Source: Prochlorococcus sp. scB243_498I20 | GTDB lineage: Bacteria; Cyanobacteriota; Cyanobacteriia; PCC-6307; Cyanobiaceae | DNA: 64,000 bases | Direction: 5' to 3' | Assembly: GCA_000635015.1 (NCBI GenBank) | Contig: JFMR01000036.1 | Span: 186,001-250,000, forward strand | Shown here: positions 49,390 through 60,017 of the stretch, piece by piece | Numbering within the stretch: the stretch's first letter is position 1 | Layout: each line of letters begins with the position of its first letter | The notes under the pieces: generated by a model | Database searches by the model: none | The model's input: the letters and a program-made list of their open reading frames with translations, nothing else | What the model was told of the DNA's origin: nothing | Made by a program: the position numbers and the translations under genes

Positions 49390-50619
49390 TTATTTTGAGT
49401 TCATTGCTAACAAGGCTGTACCAAATGAAGTAGTTTTTTTACATGAAACTATTGGTATATTAATAATGTTTTCTCTTATTTTTCTCCACTGAGGGTTTTT
49501 TGAACCCCCACCAATAGTAATAATTTTTTTTGGAAGTGAACCTGTTAGTTCGCCTAGCTTTTCCCATCCTTTCAATTCGATCTTAGCTAGACCCTCGAAT
49601 AATGCATGTAAATAAAGTGAGTCGCTTACTGGTCTTGGACCAAGTATCGGCTTTAAATTAGAATCATTAATAGGAAATCTTTCTCCTTGACTATTAAGAG
49701 GTAAAAGATTTAAATAAGTGTTTTTTGATGGATTTATTTGTCGACTGAGCTCTTTTATTTCTAAATCAGAGAAAAACTGAGATAATATACCACAGCCTGC
49801 GTTTGATGCTCCTCCACATATCCAATTGCCGTTTACTCTATGGTTTGTAATTCCTTGTTTTTTTATAGGATTATCAATAATTTTCTTAACTACAATAGTT
49901 GTTCCTAAAACTGTGAGACCATCTTCTTTGCCTAAACCTGCAGCTATTACACTTGCATTAGAGTCAGTAGTGCCTGAAATTAATATTAATTTCTTATTCA
50001 AGTTAAATCTCTCTGCCAAATCAAAATTCACTTGTCCAATAATTTTTCCACTTTTTATTATTTGAGGCAGGCATTTCCCCCATGAAGTATTGAGATAGCT
50101 TTTTGGCCATGATTCTTTTTTTAGATCCCAACCAAGTTTTAGATTATTACCTTCTTCTCCATAAGTCCAATCTTTTAAAAACCAACCAGTGATCCAATCA
50201 GATTGATGTCGTAAAAGTATATTTGTCCCATATTTATCTATTAGTTTTAATGCTTTAGCAAGACTACTGTATGGAGTTTGCAGATGATCTTCTCCAGAAG
50301 TTAATGATTCAAGAAGGATCTTATGTTCATTACATGCTTGGTCATATGATATTGCTTCTCCTATTGGCTCTCCTCGTAAATTTGATGCTGTTAAAGTTCC
50401 TGATGTGCCAGATATAGCCAATTTTTGAAGGTTACTTTTTACCTCAATAGGTAGACACCCTAAGAGTTTTTCACAAGAATTGATCCAAGAATTTGGATTT
50501 TTAAAGCTACATAAATAAGGAACTGAATTTGAATATATTAATTTCTTATGAAAATTTATGATAGATATTCTTGCGCCACTAGTCCCAAAATCTAATCCCC
50601 CATAAAAATTATCAGGCAT
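49390..50619 (-). CDS. FGGY-family carbohydrate kinase
   Basis: 409 aa; GGLDFGTSGARISIIN, LAISGTSGT, ISGTTDSNASVIAAGLG, ITIGGGSKNPQWRKIREN. Confidence 0.9.
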   Translation of the reverse strand: MPDNFYGGLDFGTSGARISIINFHKKLIYSNSVPYLCSFKNPNSWINSCEKLLGCLPIEVKSNLQKLAISGTSGTLTASNLRGEPIGEAISYDQACNEHKILLESLTSGEDHLQTPYSSLAKALKLIDKYGTNILLRHQSDWITGWFLKDWTYGEEGNNLKLGWDLKKESWPKSYLNTSWGKCLPQIIKSGKIIGQVNFDLAERFNLNKKLILISGTTDSNASVIAAGLGKEDGLTVLGTTIVVKKIIDNPIKKQGITNHRVNGNWICGGASNAGCGILSQFFSDLEIKELSRQINPSKNTYLNLLPLNSQGERFPINDSNLKPILGPRPVSDSLYLHALFEGLAKIELKGWEKLGELTGSLPKKIITIGGGSKNPQWRKIRENIINIPIVSCKKTTSFGTALLAMNSK

Positions 50620-50632
50620 AGAATAAATATTT

Positions 50633-51874
50633 TTATAAAAATACTTTGGAAGCCTCCGCTAAGTGGGCTGCTTTTTCTTCTACCTTTTCCCAAGGGAGAT
50701 CTAGATCTCTTCTGCCAAAATGTCCATAGGATGCTGTCTTTCTGAAAAATGTACCACCCATTTTTTGGGGTAGATTTCTTAGATCAAATTCTTTTATAAT
50801 TGCTGCTGGTCTTAAATCAAAGTATTTATTAATGAGCTCAGTCAAATTAGCTTGTGAAATAACGCCAGTATCAAAAGTTTCAACAAGAATGGAAATCGGT
50901 TTTGCAACTCCAATTGCATAACTTAATTGTACTTCTGCCTTTTTTGCTAATTTTGCCTTAACTATACTTTTAGCTACATAACGTGCTGCATAAGCAGCTG
51001 ATCTATCCACTTTTGTGGGATCTTTACCAGAAAATGCCCCTCCTCCGTGTCTTGCGTAACCACCATAAGTATCTACTATAATTTTTCTTCCAGTAAGTCC
51101 GGCATCACCTTGAGGCCCACCTACGACAAATTTGCCCGTGGGATTTACTAGAAATCTTGTTGTATGAATGTTTGGTTTGATTTCTAAATCTTCAGTAGCA
51201 GGAATTACAACATGCGTCCATAAATCTTCTTTTATTCTTTGACGAATTTCTTCTTCATTTGTAATACCATCTATCTCAGGATTATGTTGAGTTGAAATTA
51301 AAATGGTATTAATCGAAAGTGGCACTCCATTTTTATAATCAATACTTACTTGAGTTTTACCATCAGGGAGTAGATAATTAAGCACTTTTTCGTGCCTTAC
51401 CTTAGAAAGTTGAATGGCTAATCTATGAGCCAAGCTAATCGGTAAGGGCATTAATTCAGGCGTCTCATCGCATGCATAGCCGAACATTATGCCTTGGTCG
51501 CCAGCACCGGTATTATCTTCCAAATCATCGTTAATATCATCTGCTTCGTTTACTCCTTGAGAAATATCTGGTGATTGCTCGTCAAGCGCCACTAAAACTG
51601 CACAACTATTTGCGTCAAAACCACCTGCTCTATAGCCCTCATATCCAATTTCTTTAATTACATTTCTAACAAGTTTTATATAATCGACTTTTGCTTTTGA
51701 AGTTATTTCTCCGGTAAGTAGACAAAGACCAGTGTTAACGACAGTTTCGCATGCAACTCTGCTTTCTGGATCTTCTGTCAATAAAGCGTCTAAAACGGCG
51801 TCACTAATTTGATCACATATTTTGTCAGGATGACCTTCTGTGACGGATTCTGAAGTGAAAATGAAATCACTCAT
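50633..51874 (-). CDS. metK: S-adenosylmethionine synthase
   Basis: 413 aa; [65 protein letters not shown]. Confidence 0.99.
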   Translation of the reverse strand: MSDFIFTSESVTEGHPDKICDQISDAVLDALLTEDPESRVACETVVNTGLCLLTGEITSKAKVDYIKLVRNVIKEIGYEGYRAGGFDANSCAVLVALDEQSPDISQGVNEADDINDDLEDNTGAGDQGIMFGYACDETPELMPLPISLAHRLAIQLSKVRHEKVLNYLLPDGKTQVSIDYKNGVPLSINTILISTQHNPEIDGITNEEEIRQRIKEDLWTHVVIPATEDLEIKPNIHTTRFLVNPTGKFVVGGPQGDAGLTGRKIIVDTYGGYARHGGGAFSGKDPTKVDRSAAYAARYVAKSIVKAKLAKKAEVQLSYAIGVAKPISILVETFDTGVISQANLTELINKYFDLRPAAIIKEFDLRNLPQKMGGTFFRKTASYGHFGRRDLDLPWEKVEEKAAHLAEASKVFL

Positions 51875-52010
51875 TTACAAATAATTTGGGAATTTGGAAA
51901 CATCCTAAATTAGATTATCGTTACAAATCAATTATTGTTAATTAAAAATACTTGTTTAAGAATAATGAAGCTTAAGTTCTGATATTCGTGCACAAAATAA
52001 ATAAGTGAAG

Positions 52011-53102
52011 TTATACTGTTTCAGCTGACGCTGTGGAGATCTCTTCGTTCTCGTCAGTTTGTTCAAATAACATTTGTTTATATTTAGCAGCCATTTCTTC
52101 AGCTTTACTAAAAACTTTTTGAGGATCAGTTAGCATATCTCCTGGTTCAGGTTCAAGTGCTTTAGTAGATAATGAAATTCGTCCTCTTTCTGAATCAAGG
52201 TCAATTATCATCACTTTCATTTGGTCACTCACATTTAAAACATTATGAGGAGTCTCAATATGTTCATGACTAATCTCAGAAATATGTAATAGACCACTAA
52301 CTCCACCAATATCAATAAACGCTCCATAAGGTTTAATACCTTTTACAGAACCAACAACAACTTCACCAACCTCAAGTCGGTTCATTTTCTTCTCAACCAA
52401 AGCTCTTCTATGACTTAGTACTAATCTATTTCTCTCTTCATCAACTTCAAGAAATTTTAAAGGTAAATATTCACCTTCTAAGTCATCTTTGATTTTTCTA
52501 GCACTTATATGAGAGCCTGGGATAAAACCTCTCAAGCCTTCTACCCTGACGAGAGCCCCCCCTCTGTTTGTTGCAAACACTTCAGAATATATAGTCGCAT
52601 CTTCTTTTTGAAGTTGTCTAACCCTTTCCCATGCTCTTTGATATTCAATTCTTCGAATGGAGAGGGCTAATTGGCCATCTTCATTTTCTTCGCTCATTAT
52701 GAAAAATTCTCTACTTTCTGAAGGTTGTAAAACATCATTAAGTCCTTCAACTCTATTTATTGAAACCTCCTGAACAGGCATAAAAGCAGCTGTTTTTGCC
52801 CCTATATCTATCATGGCCCCTTTTGGCTCTAGAGCAAAAACGGTACCTTTAACTAAATCGCCAGGCTTAAAGTTATAGTCATACTTGCCCAAAAGTGATG
52901 CAAATTCTTCTTGTGTGAATCCTGCGTTATCAAAATCTGTATTTGTTCTGCTAGAGGAAGAGTCTGCTGAAGGTATATCGTTCTTCTCAAATGATAAATC
53001 TTCCTCATTTTGAGAGTTTGAATCATTATCTAACTCAGACGAATTTTTAATTTCTTGATCCTCAGAAAGTTCTTTAATGGTTTGGGAAGAATTTTCGTTC
53101 AT
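52011..53102 (-). CDS. rpsA: 30S ribosomal protein S1 (cyanobacterial, three S1-like repeats)
   Basis: 363 aa; FKPGDLVKGTVFALEPKGAMIDIGAKTAAFMP, LEVGEVVVGSVKGIKPYGAFIDIGGVSGLLHISEIS. Confidence 0.97.
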   Translation of the reverse strand: MNENSSQTIKELSEDQEIKNSSELDNDSNSQNEEDLSFEKNDIPSADSSSSRTNTDFDNAGFTQEEFASLLGKYDYNFKPGDLVKGTVFALEPKGAMIDIGAKTAAFMPVQEVSINRVEGLNDVLQPSESREFFIMSEENEDGQLALSIRRIEYQRAWERVRQLQKEDATIYSEVFATNRGGALVRVEGLRGFIPGSHISARKIKDDLEGEYLPLKFLEVDEERNRLVLSHRRALVEKKMNRLEVGEVVVGSVKGIKPYGAFIDIGGVSGLLHISEISHEHIETPHNVLNVSDQMKVMIIDLDSERGRISLSTKALEPEPGDMLTDPQKVFSKAEEMAAKYKQMLFEQTDENEEISTASAETV

Positions 53103-53211
53103 TTGTTGTATCGCAGACTACCTAAGGTAGTTAGAAAGGGATGCTATTAGCCTGCAAACCAATAGCAATATACATTTGTGTTATGTATTCTACACTTTAA
53201 GATGCTGAATT

Positions 53212-53691
53212 TTATGAAATTGATGCTAATTGGTTTTTTGAACTTCCCTTTAGAGATTCAAGAGTTGAAATAAAATCTTTTACCCCATTAAATTTTCTGT
53301 AAACTGAGGCGTATCTTATATAGGCGACTTCGTTTTCTTTTCTAAGATTTTTAAGTATTAATTCTCCGATTTGTGAAGATTTAATATCTTTATTAGAGTC
53401 TTGAACGATTTGTGATTCAATTCCATCTACGAAATTAATAATTGCTTCACTACTGAAGTTAGTCTTTTCGCATGCCCTTGATATGCCAGTGAATAATTTT
53501 TGTTTATCAAATAATTCTCTGCCACCGTCTTTCTTTAAAACTGAAACTGGCATTGTTTCGACTCTTTCATAAGTTGTAAATCTAAAGCTGCAATTTAAGC
53601 ACTCTCTTCTTCTTCGAACACTTTTACCACTATCAGCAGATCTTGATTCCAAAACTCTGCTATCTGTGTTTTGACAGGTTGGACACTGCAT
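53212..53691 (-). CDS. nrdR: Transcriptional repressor NrdR
   Basis: 159 aa; [43 protein letters not shown]. Confidence 0.98.
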   Translation of the reverse strand: MQCPTCQNTDSRVLESRSADSGKSVRRRRECLNCSFRFTTYERVETMPVSVLKKDGGRELFDKQKLFTGISRACEKTNFSSEAIINFVDGIESQIVQDSNKDIKSSQIGELILKNLRKENEVAYIRYASVYRKFNGVKDFISTLESLKGSSKNQLASIS

Positions 53692-53757
53692 GTGGTGAAA
53701 TATTGCACTTCAACCCTAATATTAGGGTAATATTCTAATTATGAAAAGTAAAAAAAA

Positions 53758-53782
53758 ACCTCTTGTTAAAGAGGTCTTTTTC
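53758..53782 (-). terminator. Putative terminator downstream of psbB-psbT
   Basis: Inverted repeat ACCTCTT-GTTA-AAGAGGT flanked by an A tract on one side (T tract on the minus strand) and T's on the other. Confidence 0.8.
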
Positions 53783-53787
53783 ATGGT

Positions 53788-53886
53788 TCATTTTCTATCG
53801 AATTTAGGTGGGTCTCTAAAGGCGACAGCAAAGAATAAGGTTACAACTGCGAGAGTTAGAATTAGAACGTAAGCAAAAGCTTCCAT
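53788..53886 (-). CDS. psbT: Photosystem II reaction center protein T (absent from ORF track)
   Basis: [32 protein letters not shown], 24 nt downstream of psbB. Confidence 0.97.
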   Translation of the reverse strand: MEAFAYVLILTLAVVTLFFAVAFRDPPKFDRK

Positions 53887-53910
53887 AAGATTAAGTTAAT
53901 AAAGTTTAGT

Positions 53911-55434
53911 TTAAACCCTTCCAGGGATTCTTCTTGTGGATTCGTCTCCAAGCTTCTTGAATAAACCAAATTCAACTTGGTCGCCAATCTCAGCATCAAT
54001 ACCAGCAAAGGAATTTCTGTAAAGAGTTCTTGAAGCGTGCCACCAGTGCCCAAATAAGAATAGCAATCCGAAACATAAATGTGCATATGTAAACCATGCT
54101 CTTGGAGAACTTCGGAATACACCGTCAGATTTATATGTCTCTCTGTCAAACTTGAATGCTTCTCCAAGTTGGGCCTTTCTTGCTAATCTTTTCACTACTG
54201 CAGGATCTGTAAATGTTTGTCCATCTAGGTCACCTCCATAAATAGTTGCAGTAATGCCAGTTTGCTCAAATGAGTACTTTGCTTCAGCTCTTCTAAATGG
54301 GATATCTGCCCTTACATTGCCTTCTTTGTCTTCAAGAATGACAGGGAAGTTTTCAAAGAAATTAGGAATTCTTCTAACTTCTAATTCGTTACCTTCCTTA
54401 TCTTGGAAAGCAATGTGACCTTGCCAACCAGTTGGTAAACCATCACCATTAACAAGAGCTCCAACTCTGAATAACCCCCCTTTAGCTGGGCTATTACCTA
54501 CATAATCGTAGAAGGCTAATTTTTCTGGAATCGATGCATATGCCTCTGATTTAGTTGCACCATCATCAATAGCAGCTTGAACTCTTCTGTTAATTTCAGT
54601 TTTGAAATAGCCTGAATCCCATTGATATCTAGTAGGACCAAAAAGCTCTATTGGGGTGGTTGCTGAACCGTACCACATTGTTCCGGAAACAACAAAAGAA
54701 ACGAATAGTACAGCGGCTAAAGCACTAGCAAGAACTCCTTCTAGACTTCCAAGTTTTAATGCTCTGTAAAGTCTTTCTCCAGGCCTATTGGTAATGTGAA
54801 AAATACCTCCAATAATGCCCATAAGTCCTGCTGCAATATGATTAGCTACAATACCTCCTGGATTAAAAGGATTAAATCCTTCAACTCCCCAGGAAGGTGC
54901 TACAGGTTCTACATGACCACTTAAACCATAGGAGTCAGAAACCCAAATCCCCACGTTTGCGCAATGAAAAGCTCCAAAACCAAAACATGTAAGTCCTGCT
55001 AAAAGAAGGTGGATTCCAAAAATTCTTGGTAAATCTAGAGCGGGCTCACCAGTTCTTGAGTCTTCCCATAAATCTAGGTCCCAATATGTCCAGTGCCAAA
55101 TAGATGCCAACATCAATAGGCCACTAAATACTATGTGTGCTGCCGCAACCCCTTCGAAACTCCAGAATCCAGGATCAACTCCAGTAGCACCCGTAATATC
55201 CCATCCATTCCAACTACTTGTGATACCTAGTCTTGCCATGAAAGGCATAACGTACATTCCCTGTCTCCACATTGGATTAAGAACAGCATCAGAAGGATCA
55301 AAAATGGCTAATTCATAAAGAGCCATTGAACCGGCCCAGCCGGCTAATAATGCAGTATGCATAAGATGCACAGCAAGTAGTCGACCTGGGTCATTAATAA
55401 CTACTGTGTGAACTCGATACCAAGGCAATCCCAT
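53911..55434 (-). CDS. psbB: Photosystem II CP47 chlorophyll apoprotein
   Basis: 507 aa; [43 protein letters not shown]. Confidence 0.99.
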   Translation of the reverse strand: MGLPWYRVHTVVINDPGRLLAVHLMHTALLAGWAGSMALYELAIFDPSDAVLNPMWRQGMYVMPFMARLGITSSWNGWDITGATGVDPGFWSFEGVAAAHIVFSGLLMLASIWHWTYWDLDLWEDSRTGEPALDLPRIFGIHLLLAGLTCFGFGAFHCANVGIWVSDSYGLSGHVEPVAPSWGVEGFNPFNPGGIVANHIAAGLMGIIGGIFHITNRPGERLYRALKLGSLEGVLASALAAVLFVSFVVSGTMWYGSATTPIELFGPTRYQWDSGYFKTEINRRVQAAIDDGATKSEAYASIPEKLAFYDYVGNSPAKGGLFRVGALVNGDGLPTGWQGHIAFQDKEGNELEVRRIPNFFENFPVILEDKEGNVRADIPFRRAEAKYSFEQTGITATIYGGDLDGQTFTDPAVVKRLARKAQLGEAFKFDRETYKSDGVFRSSPRAWFTYAHLCFGLLFLFGHWWHASRTLYRNSFAGIDAEIGDQVEFGLFKKLGDESTRRIPGRV

Positions 55435-55656
55435 CGGTTAATTTCTAGTAACTATGCTGTATGAACAGCTAAACATCACGATAGTAAGGGTTTTTTAGCC
55501 TTTGAGGGATTTTTGTAAATAAATTTATTTTCTTGCAAAAATTGGGCAAATCCATTAGCAGAACATAGTTTACAAGAAATTTTTACCTAAAAACTGTTAA
55601 TATTTTGGTCACAATTCTCAAAGTAAAACGCCAAAATAAGAAAAATAACAAAAAAA

Positions 55657-56019
55657 ATGGCAACTATCAGATTTATTCGTGAGGACTTAGAGGTTCAATG
55701 TAATCCTGGTGAAAATTTAAGAGAACTCGTAATGAAAGAGAATTTACAGCTTTATGGACTAAAAGGTATTTTGGGGAATTGTGGAGGCGCTGGACAATGC
55801 AGTACTTGCTTTATTTCAGTTGAAGGTGGAAACAAAAATTCTTTAAGCCCTCTTACATCCGTTGAAGAAGAAAAACTTAAAAATAGACCAGAAAATTGGC
55901 GACTAGCATGCCAAACATTGATAAAGTCATCTGCAGTAATCTTAACAAAACCACAATCCCCTCCCTCAAATTTGGAAGAACTAAAAAAAATTAGTGAAAA
56001 TAAAAAATTACCACGCTAA
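55657..56019 (+). CDS. [2Fe-2S] ferredoxin
   Basis: 120 aa; GNCGGAGQCSTCFISVEGG...WRLACQTLI ferredoxin cysteine pattern. Confidence 0.93.
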   Translation: MATIRFIREDLEVQCNPGENLRELVMKENLQLYGLKGILGNCGGAGQCSTCFISVEGGNKNSLSPLTSVEEEKLKNRPENWRLACQTLIKSSAVILTKPQSPPSNLEELKKISENKKLPR

Positions 56020-56124
56020 ATTGTTTAAGACTGTTAATCAGTTTATAAAATTTGTTTATTTTTCCACTTTATCTCTAGTTATATGTTTATAGTCTTAATA
56101 CCTAATTATAGAACTACCAACTAA

Positions 56125-56277
56125 ATGGAAACAACTAACTTTGGATTCGTAGCTAGTCTTTTATTTGTAGGGGTGCCAACAATATTCCTCATTGGTTTAT
56201 TTATTTCTACTCAAGATGGAGAAAAATCAAGCTTCTACTCTGACTCTAGTAAAGGTAGACTTGGACCAAAACGCTGA
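56125..56277 (+). CDS. psbM: Photosystem II reaction center protein M (absent from ORF track)
   Basis: METTNFGFVASLLFVGVPTIFLIGLFISTQDGEKSSFYSDSSKGRLGPKR*. Confidence 0.97.
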   Translation: METTNFGFVASLLFVGVPTIFLIGLFISTQDGEKSSFYSDSSKGRLGPKR

Positions 56278-56288
56278 TGCTTTAATAA

Positions 56289-57158
56289 ATGCATTGCATT
56301 TCTGTAAAGGAATTTTTATTGTGGAAAAAAAAGCAACTTTCTAAAGGAGGAGATCAACAATCTTTTGCTCTCTTACTTGATTGTATAGGTGGCATACCGA
56401 CTAGTGATCTAAACTTGATAAGTATAAATCCTAAGAGAAACTTACATTTAAAAAAAAATTTAGAATTTTTGGAATCTGTTTGGGATGATCATTTATTAAG
56501 ATGTTGCCCAATACAACATCTCTGTGGAATAACTTTTTGGAGAGACTTAAAATTAAAAGTTACAAACAAAGTACTAATTCCCAGACCAGAAACAGAGCTT
56601 ATAGTTGATATTGTTTTTAATATATTTCCAAAGAAATCAGAAAAATTATTTTTTGCTGAATTAGGCACAGGATCAGGCGCAATTAGTATTGCTTTGGCAT
56701 CAGCTTATCCATTGAGCAAGGTAGTAGCAACTGATATAGATCAAGATGCATTAGAAATAGCCACTAAAAATTTTATAAATTCTTCTAAACAATCAAATTT
56801 GAAATTTTCTTGTGGGAATTGGTGGACACCTCTTGAAAGTTTCAAAGGAAAATTAGACCTCGCTATTTCAAACCCGCCATATATTCCCAGAGATACTTAT
56901 GAAAAATTACCCAAAGAAGTTAAAAATTTCGAACCTAAAGTTGCTTTATTAGGCGGCGAAGATGGTTTAAAACACATTAGAGAAATAATACAAAATGCAC
57001 CATTATTCTTGAAAGAGAGTGGTTGGCTAATTTTAGAGAATCATTTTGATCAAAGTGAAAAAGTAAAACATTTACTTATTAAAAATAAATTTACATCAAT
57101 AGAAATTGTGAAAGATCTCTCAGGTATTGGTAGGTTTACCATGGGAAGATATAAATAA
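56289..57158 (+). CDS. prmC: Peptide chain release factor N5-glutamine methyltransferase
   Basis: 289 aa; VLIPRPETELIVD, ELGTGSGAISIALA, LAISNPPYIP. Confidence 0.96.
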   Translation: MHCISVKEFLLWKKKQLSKGGDQQSFALLLDCIGGIPTSDLNLISINPKRNLHLKKNLEFLESVWDDHLLRCCPIQHLCGITFWRDLKLKVTNKVLIPRPETELIVDIVFNIFPKKSEKLFFAELGTGSGAISIALASAYPLSKVVATDIDQDALEIATKNFINSSKQSNLKFSCGNWWTPLESFKGKLDLAISNPPYIPRDTYEKLPKEVKNFEPKVALLGGEDGLKHIREIIQNAPLFLKESGWLILENHFDQSEKVKHLLIKNKFTSIEIVKDLSGIGRFTMGRYK

Positions 57159-57181
57159 ATTATTAGAGGTTCATAATATAA

Positions 57182-57763
57182 ATGAATTTAGTAGACTGCA
57201 AAACTGCCTTAAAGACTCTAAAAAGTGGTTTGCCTATAATTTTCCCAACAGACACTGTACCTGCTATTGGATGCTTACCAAAATTCTCAAATATTATTTA
57301 TGAGTTTAAAAAAAGAGATAGAAATAAACCTTTAATTCTTATGGGATCAGAACATAAACATTTAATTGATTATGTTCACGAATCAGCTAAAGAAGATTAT
57401 GAAAATATAGCTTCAAAATATTGGCCAGGAGCTCTGACAATTGTTATTCCTGCTTCAGACAAGCAGACTGAAAACCTCACTAGCAATGATCTAACTATTG
57501 GTTTGAGAATTCCAAATTCATATATGGCACAATCTCTTTTGAGAGAAACAGGCCCATTGTTAACTTCAAGTGCAAATATTTCAGGTTTTAAAGGATCAAT
57601 TTCAGCTGAAGGAATTGCTCTAGACTTCCCTTCTTTAAAAATTCTGGGCCCTATCCCCTGGGTAAAAAGTAGTGGAAAAGCTAGTACTATTATAATTTGG
57701 GAAAAAAGTGGAGATTGGAAAATGATTAGAGAGGGAGACGTATTAGTTAGGGAATTGTATTAA
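57182..57763 (+). CDS. Sua5/YciO/YrdC family threonylcarbamoyl-AMP synthase
   Basis: 193 aa; IIFPTDTVPAIGCLPKF, KRDRNKPLILMGSE, YWPGALTIVIPA, LLTSSANISG. Confidence 0.94.
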   Translation: MNLVDCKTALKTLKSGLPIIFPTDTVPAIGCLPKFSNIIYEFKKRDRNKPLILMGSEHKHLIDYVHESAKEDYENIASKYWPGALTIVIPASDKQTENLTSNDLTIGLRIPNSYMAQSLLRETGPLLTSSANISGFKGSISAEGIALDFPSLKILGPIPWVKSSGKASTIIIWEKSGDWKMIREGDVLVRELY

Positions 57764-57921
57764 TGTTTTTATTATTATTTTTTGTTTTATTGATTCAATT
57801 ATTAACTTTTTGGATATTTGAACCCCTTGCGTCTTTTTTAGAGTATGTTCTCGAAATTAGATTTTTCCCTATCATTGCTCTTATAGGTTTGTTCTTTTTA
57901 TTTTCATCAAAAAAATATTGA
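57763..57921 (+). CDS. Small hydrophobic protein (two predicted TM segments), absent from ORF track
   Basis: 52 aa MFLLLFFVLLIQLLTFWIFEPLASFLEYVLEIRFFPIIALIGLFFLFSSKKY*; ATG overlaps the upstream TAA (TAATG). Confidence 0.6.
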   Translation: MFLLLFFVLLIQLLTFWIFEPLASFLEYVLEIRFFPIIALIGLFFLFSSKKY

Positions 57922-57942
57922 ACAGAATTAAACAAATCAAAA

Positions 57943-58014
57943 TGCCGGCTAACAGATTTGAACTGATGACCTTCGCTTTACAAAAGCGCTGCTCTACCGC
58001 TGAGCTAAGCCGGC
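57943..58014 (-). tRNA. tRNA-Thr (anticodon TGT)
   Basis: Reverse complement GCCGGCTTAGCTCAGCGGTAGAGCAGCGCTTTTGTAAAGCGAAGGTCATCAGTTCAAATCTGTTAGCCGGCA; loop TTTGTAA. Confidence 0.96.
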
Positions 58015-58079
58015 TATCTCTTCATTTTACAATTAGGGAGGGTCAATTATCAGAATTTTTTTAGCTTTTTATAAATTTA

Positions 58080-58415
58080 TTACTTTTTGATATCTTTATT
58101 ATCTTTATCAGTTTTATCAGTTTTTTTAAACTTTATTTCTCCTGTAATAGTTCTTTTGATTGGTAAATTCGCTACTAATGCAGTCATTCTGTCTTCCGTC
58201 TCTAAACTTACTGCAACCTCTTCAAAATCAATCTCTACATACTTAGCCACAACATCAAGTATTTCTTTCCTCATTTTATCCAAAAGATCAGTTGTTAAAG
58301 AACTCATATCAACTCTGTCATGAGCAAGTACAAGTTGTAATCTTTCTCTAGCTGTGTTAGCACTAGCCGCTTCTCTGCCTAGTAACTTGTTTATAAGGTC
58401 TCTGAGTGTCATCAT
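58080..58415 (-). CDS. minE: Cell division topological specificity factor MinE
   Basis: 111 aa; [42 protein letters not shown]. Confidence 0.97.
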   Translation of the reverse strand: MMTLRDLINKLLGREAASANTARERLQLVLAHDRVDMSSLTTDLLDKMRKEILDVVAKYVEIDFEEVAVSLETEDRMTALVANLPIKRTITGEIKFKKTDKTDKDNKDIKK

Positions 58416-58417
58416 TT

Positions 58418-59233
58418 TTAAAAAACCTTTGTTTGCATTAATCTCATAAATTTATCTTTTAGACTTTTACCTTCATTTTTTGGGTCAATAATTGGTACAT
58501 CCTTTCCTGTAAGTCTTTGAGAAACATTCAAATAACATTTTTTTGCAGGAGATCTACCATCTGTAAGTGTAAGTGGCTCTCCTCTATTTGTACTTATTAT
58601 TACTTGTTCATCTTCTAAAACAATACCTAATAAAGGCAAAGAAAGTATCCCTTGGACATCATCGATAGATAGCATCTCTTGACTAGCCATCATATTGGGA
58701 CGAACTCTATTGATTACAAGCTGTATAGGCTCAATATCAGAAGTATTAAGAATCCCTATTACTCTATCGGCATCCCTTACTGCAGATAATTCCGGGTTAG
58801 TGACAACAATAGCTTCTTTACAAGCTGCAAGAGCATTCTTAAAGCCATCTTCTACACCAGCAGGACAATCTACTAATACAAAATCAAATTTCTCACTCAG
58901 CAATTCACTAATTTTTTTCATATCTTCGGGCTTCATCCAATCCAACATCCTTGGATCCCCAGCAGGTAGAAGTGCAAGATTAGGTTCTTTTTTATGCCTA
59001 ACCAATGCTTGGTCAAGACGACAATTCTTGTCTAGAACATCTTGAGCCGTATAAATAATACGATTTTCTAATCCAAGAAGAAGATCTAAATTTCTTAGGC
59101 CAAAATCAGCATCTAGTACAGCAGTTGTTGCTCCGCTATTAGCAAGTGCTATGCCTAAGTTTGCGGTTAAAGTTGTTTTACCAACCCCTCCTTTGCCTGA
59201 ACAAATTAATATTGTGCGAGTATTTTTCCCCAC
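58418..59233 (-). CDS. minD: Septum site-determining protein MinD
   Basis: 271 aa; [51 protein letters not shown]; amphipathic C-terminus. Confidence 0.98.
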   Translation of the reverse strand: MGKNTRTILICSGKGGVGKTTLTANLGIALANSGATTAVLDADFGLRNLDLLLGLENRIIYTAQDVLDKNCRLDQALVRHKKEPNLALLPAGDPRMLDWMKPEDMKKISELLSEKFDFVLVDCPAGVEDGFKNALAACKEAIVVTNPELSAVRDADRVIGILNTSDIEPIQLVINRVRPNMMASQEMLSIDDVQGILSLPLLGIVLEDEQVIISTNRGEPLTLTDGRSPAKKCYLNVSQRLTGKDVPIIDPKNEGKSLKDKFMRLMQTKVF

Positions 59234-59344
59234 GGTTTTTAGGATTTTCCAAATAATAAAGCCACTTGCAGAAAGTTAAATATTTTAAAGATTAAGTAAT
59301 TCTTAAATTTGCCTAGTTTGAATTAATTTATTTCAAATCATTGA

Positions 59345-60007
59345 TTAATTGTAAGTTTCGATTATGTATGGTTTGATAATTATCGTTTGTTTATCTATCA
59401 CCGCAATTTCTGGGTAACAATTTTTGGGCTTATCCTTTGGTCCTATAGCTACCACATCTGAAATTCTCAACTGTAAAGGGTTTAGATAAAGTGATGCAAT
59501 AGATGAATTTTTATTTCCACTTTTACCTGCGAATGCGATCCCTAGTAATTTGCCCCAAACATAAATATTTTTCTTAGCGGAAACTATTGCTCCTGGATTA
59601 ACGTCTCCAATAATGCATAGGTTTCCATTTGAAGATATTCTTTCACCGGATCGTACTGTTCCTTTGTAAAGAATATCGTCTTTCTTTTTTGAACTGAATG
59701 CTAGTAACTTATTCTTAATCTCTTGCTCTTTAATAAAAACTGAATCAATTTTTAAAGACTTTCCAGTTAATACTGTATTTCTATTATTTGAGTAAATGCG
59801 CAAAGAACCAACATTAATTTTGTTAAGGTGGGTTTTTAATTTTGCTAATTGATGAGAACTTATTGACTCGCTGACGGTAAAAATTTTTGCTTCTAAAGGT
59901 TCCTTGATGGAAGAAAACCTTTTGAAAGTTTCATGGATATTATCTAAATCTAATAAAGAAAAAATCTCTAAATATTCACTTTTAGTATCTTTTAAAACGA
60001 TTTCCAT
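59345..60007 (-). CDS. minC: Septum formation inhibitor MinC
   Basis: 220 aa; LYKGTVRSGERISSNGNLCIIGDVNPGAIVSAKKNIYVWGKLLGIAFAG. Confidence 0.95.
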   Translation of the reverse strand: MEIVLKDTKSEYLEIFSLLDLDNIHETFKRFSSIKEPLEAKIFTVSESISSHQLAKLKTHLNKINVGSLRIYSNNRNTVLTGKSLKIDSVFIKEQEIKNKLLAFSSKKKDDILYKGTVRSGERISSNGNLCIIGDVNPGAIVSAKKNIYVWGKLLGIAFAGKSGNKNSSIASLYLNPLQLRISDVVAIGPKDKPKNCYPEIAVIDKQTIIIKPYIIETYN

Positions 60008-60017
60008 TGAATTAAAT

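Noticed and set aside
51875-52010. SAM riboswitch upstream of metK
   Set aside because: I could not find a SAM riboswitch core or convincing pairing in the leader; a covariance-model search would be needed to overturn this.
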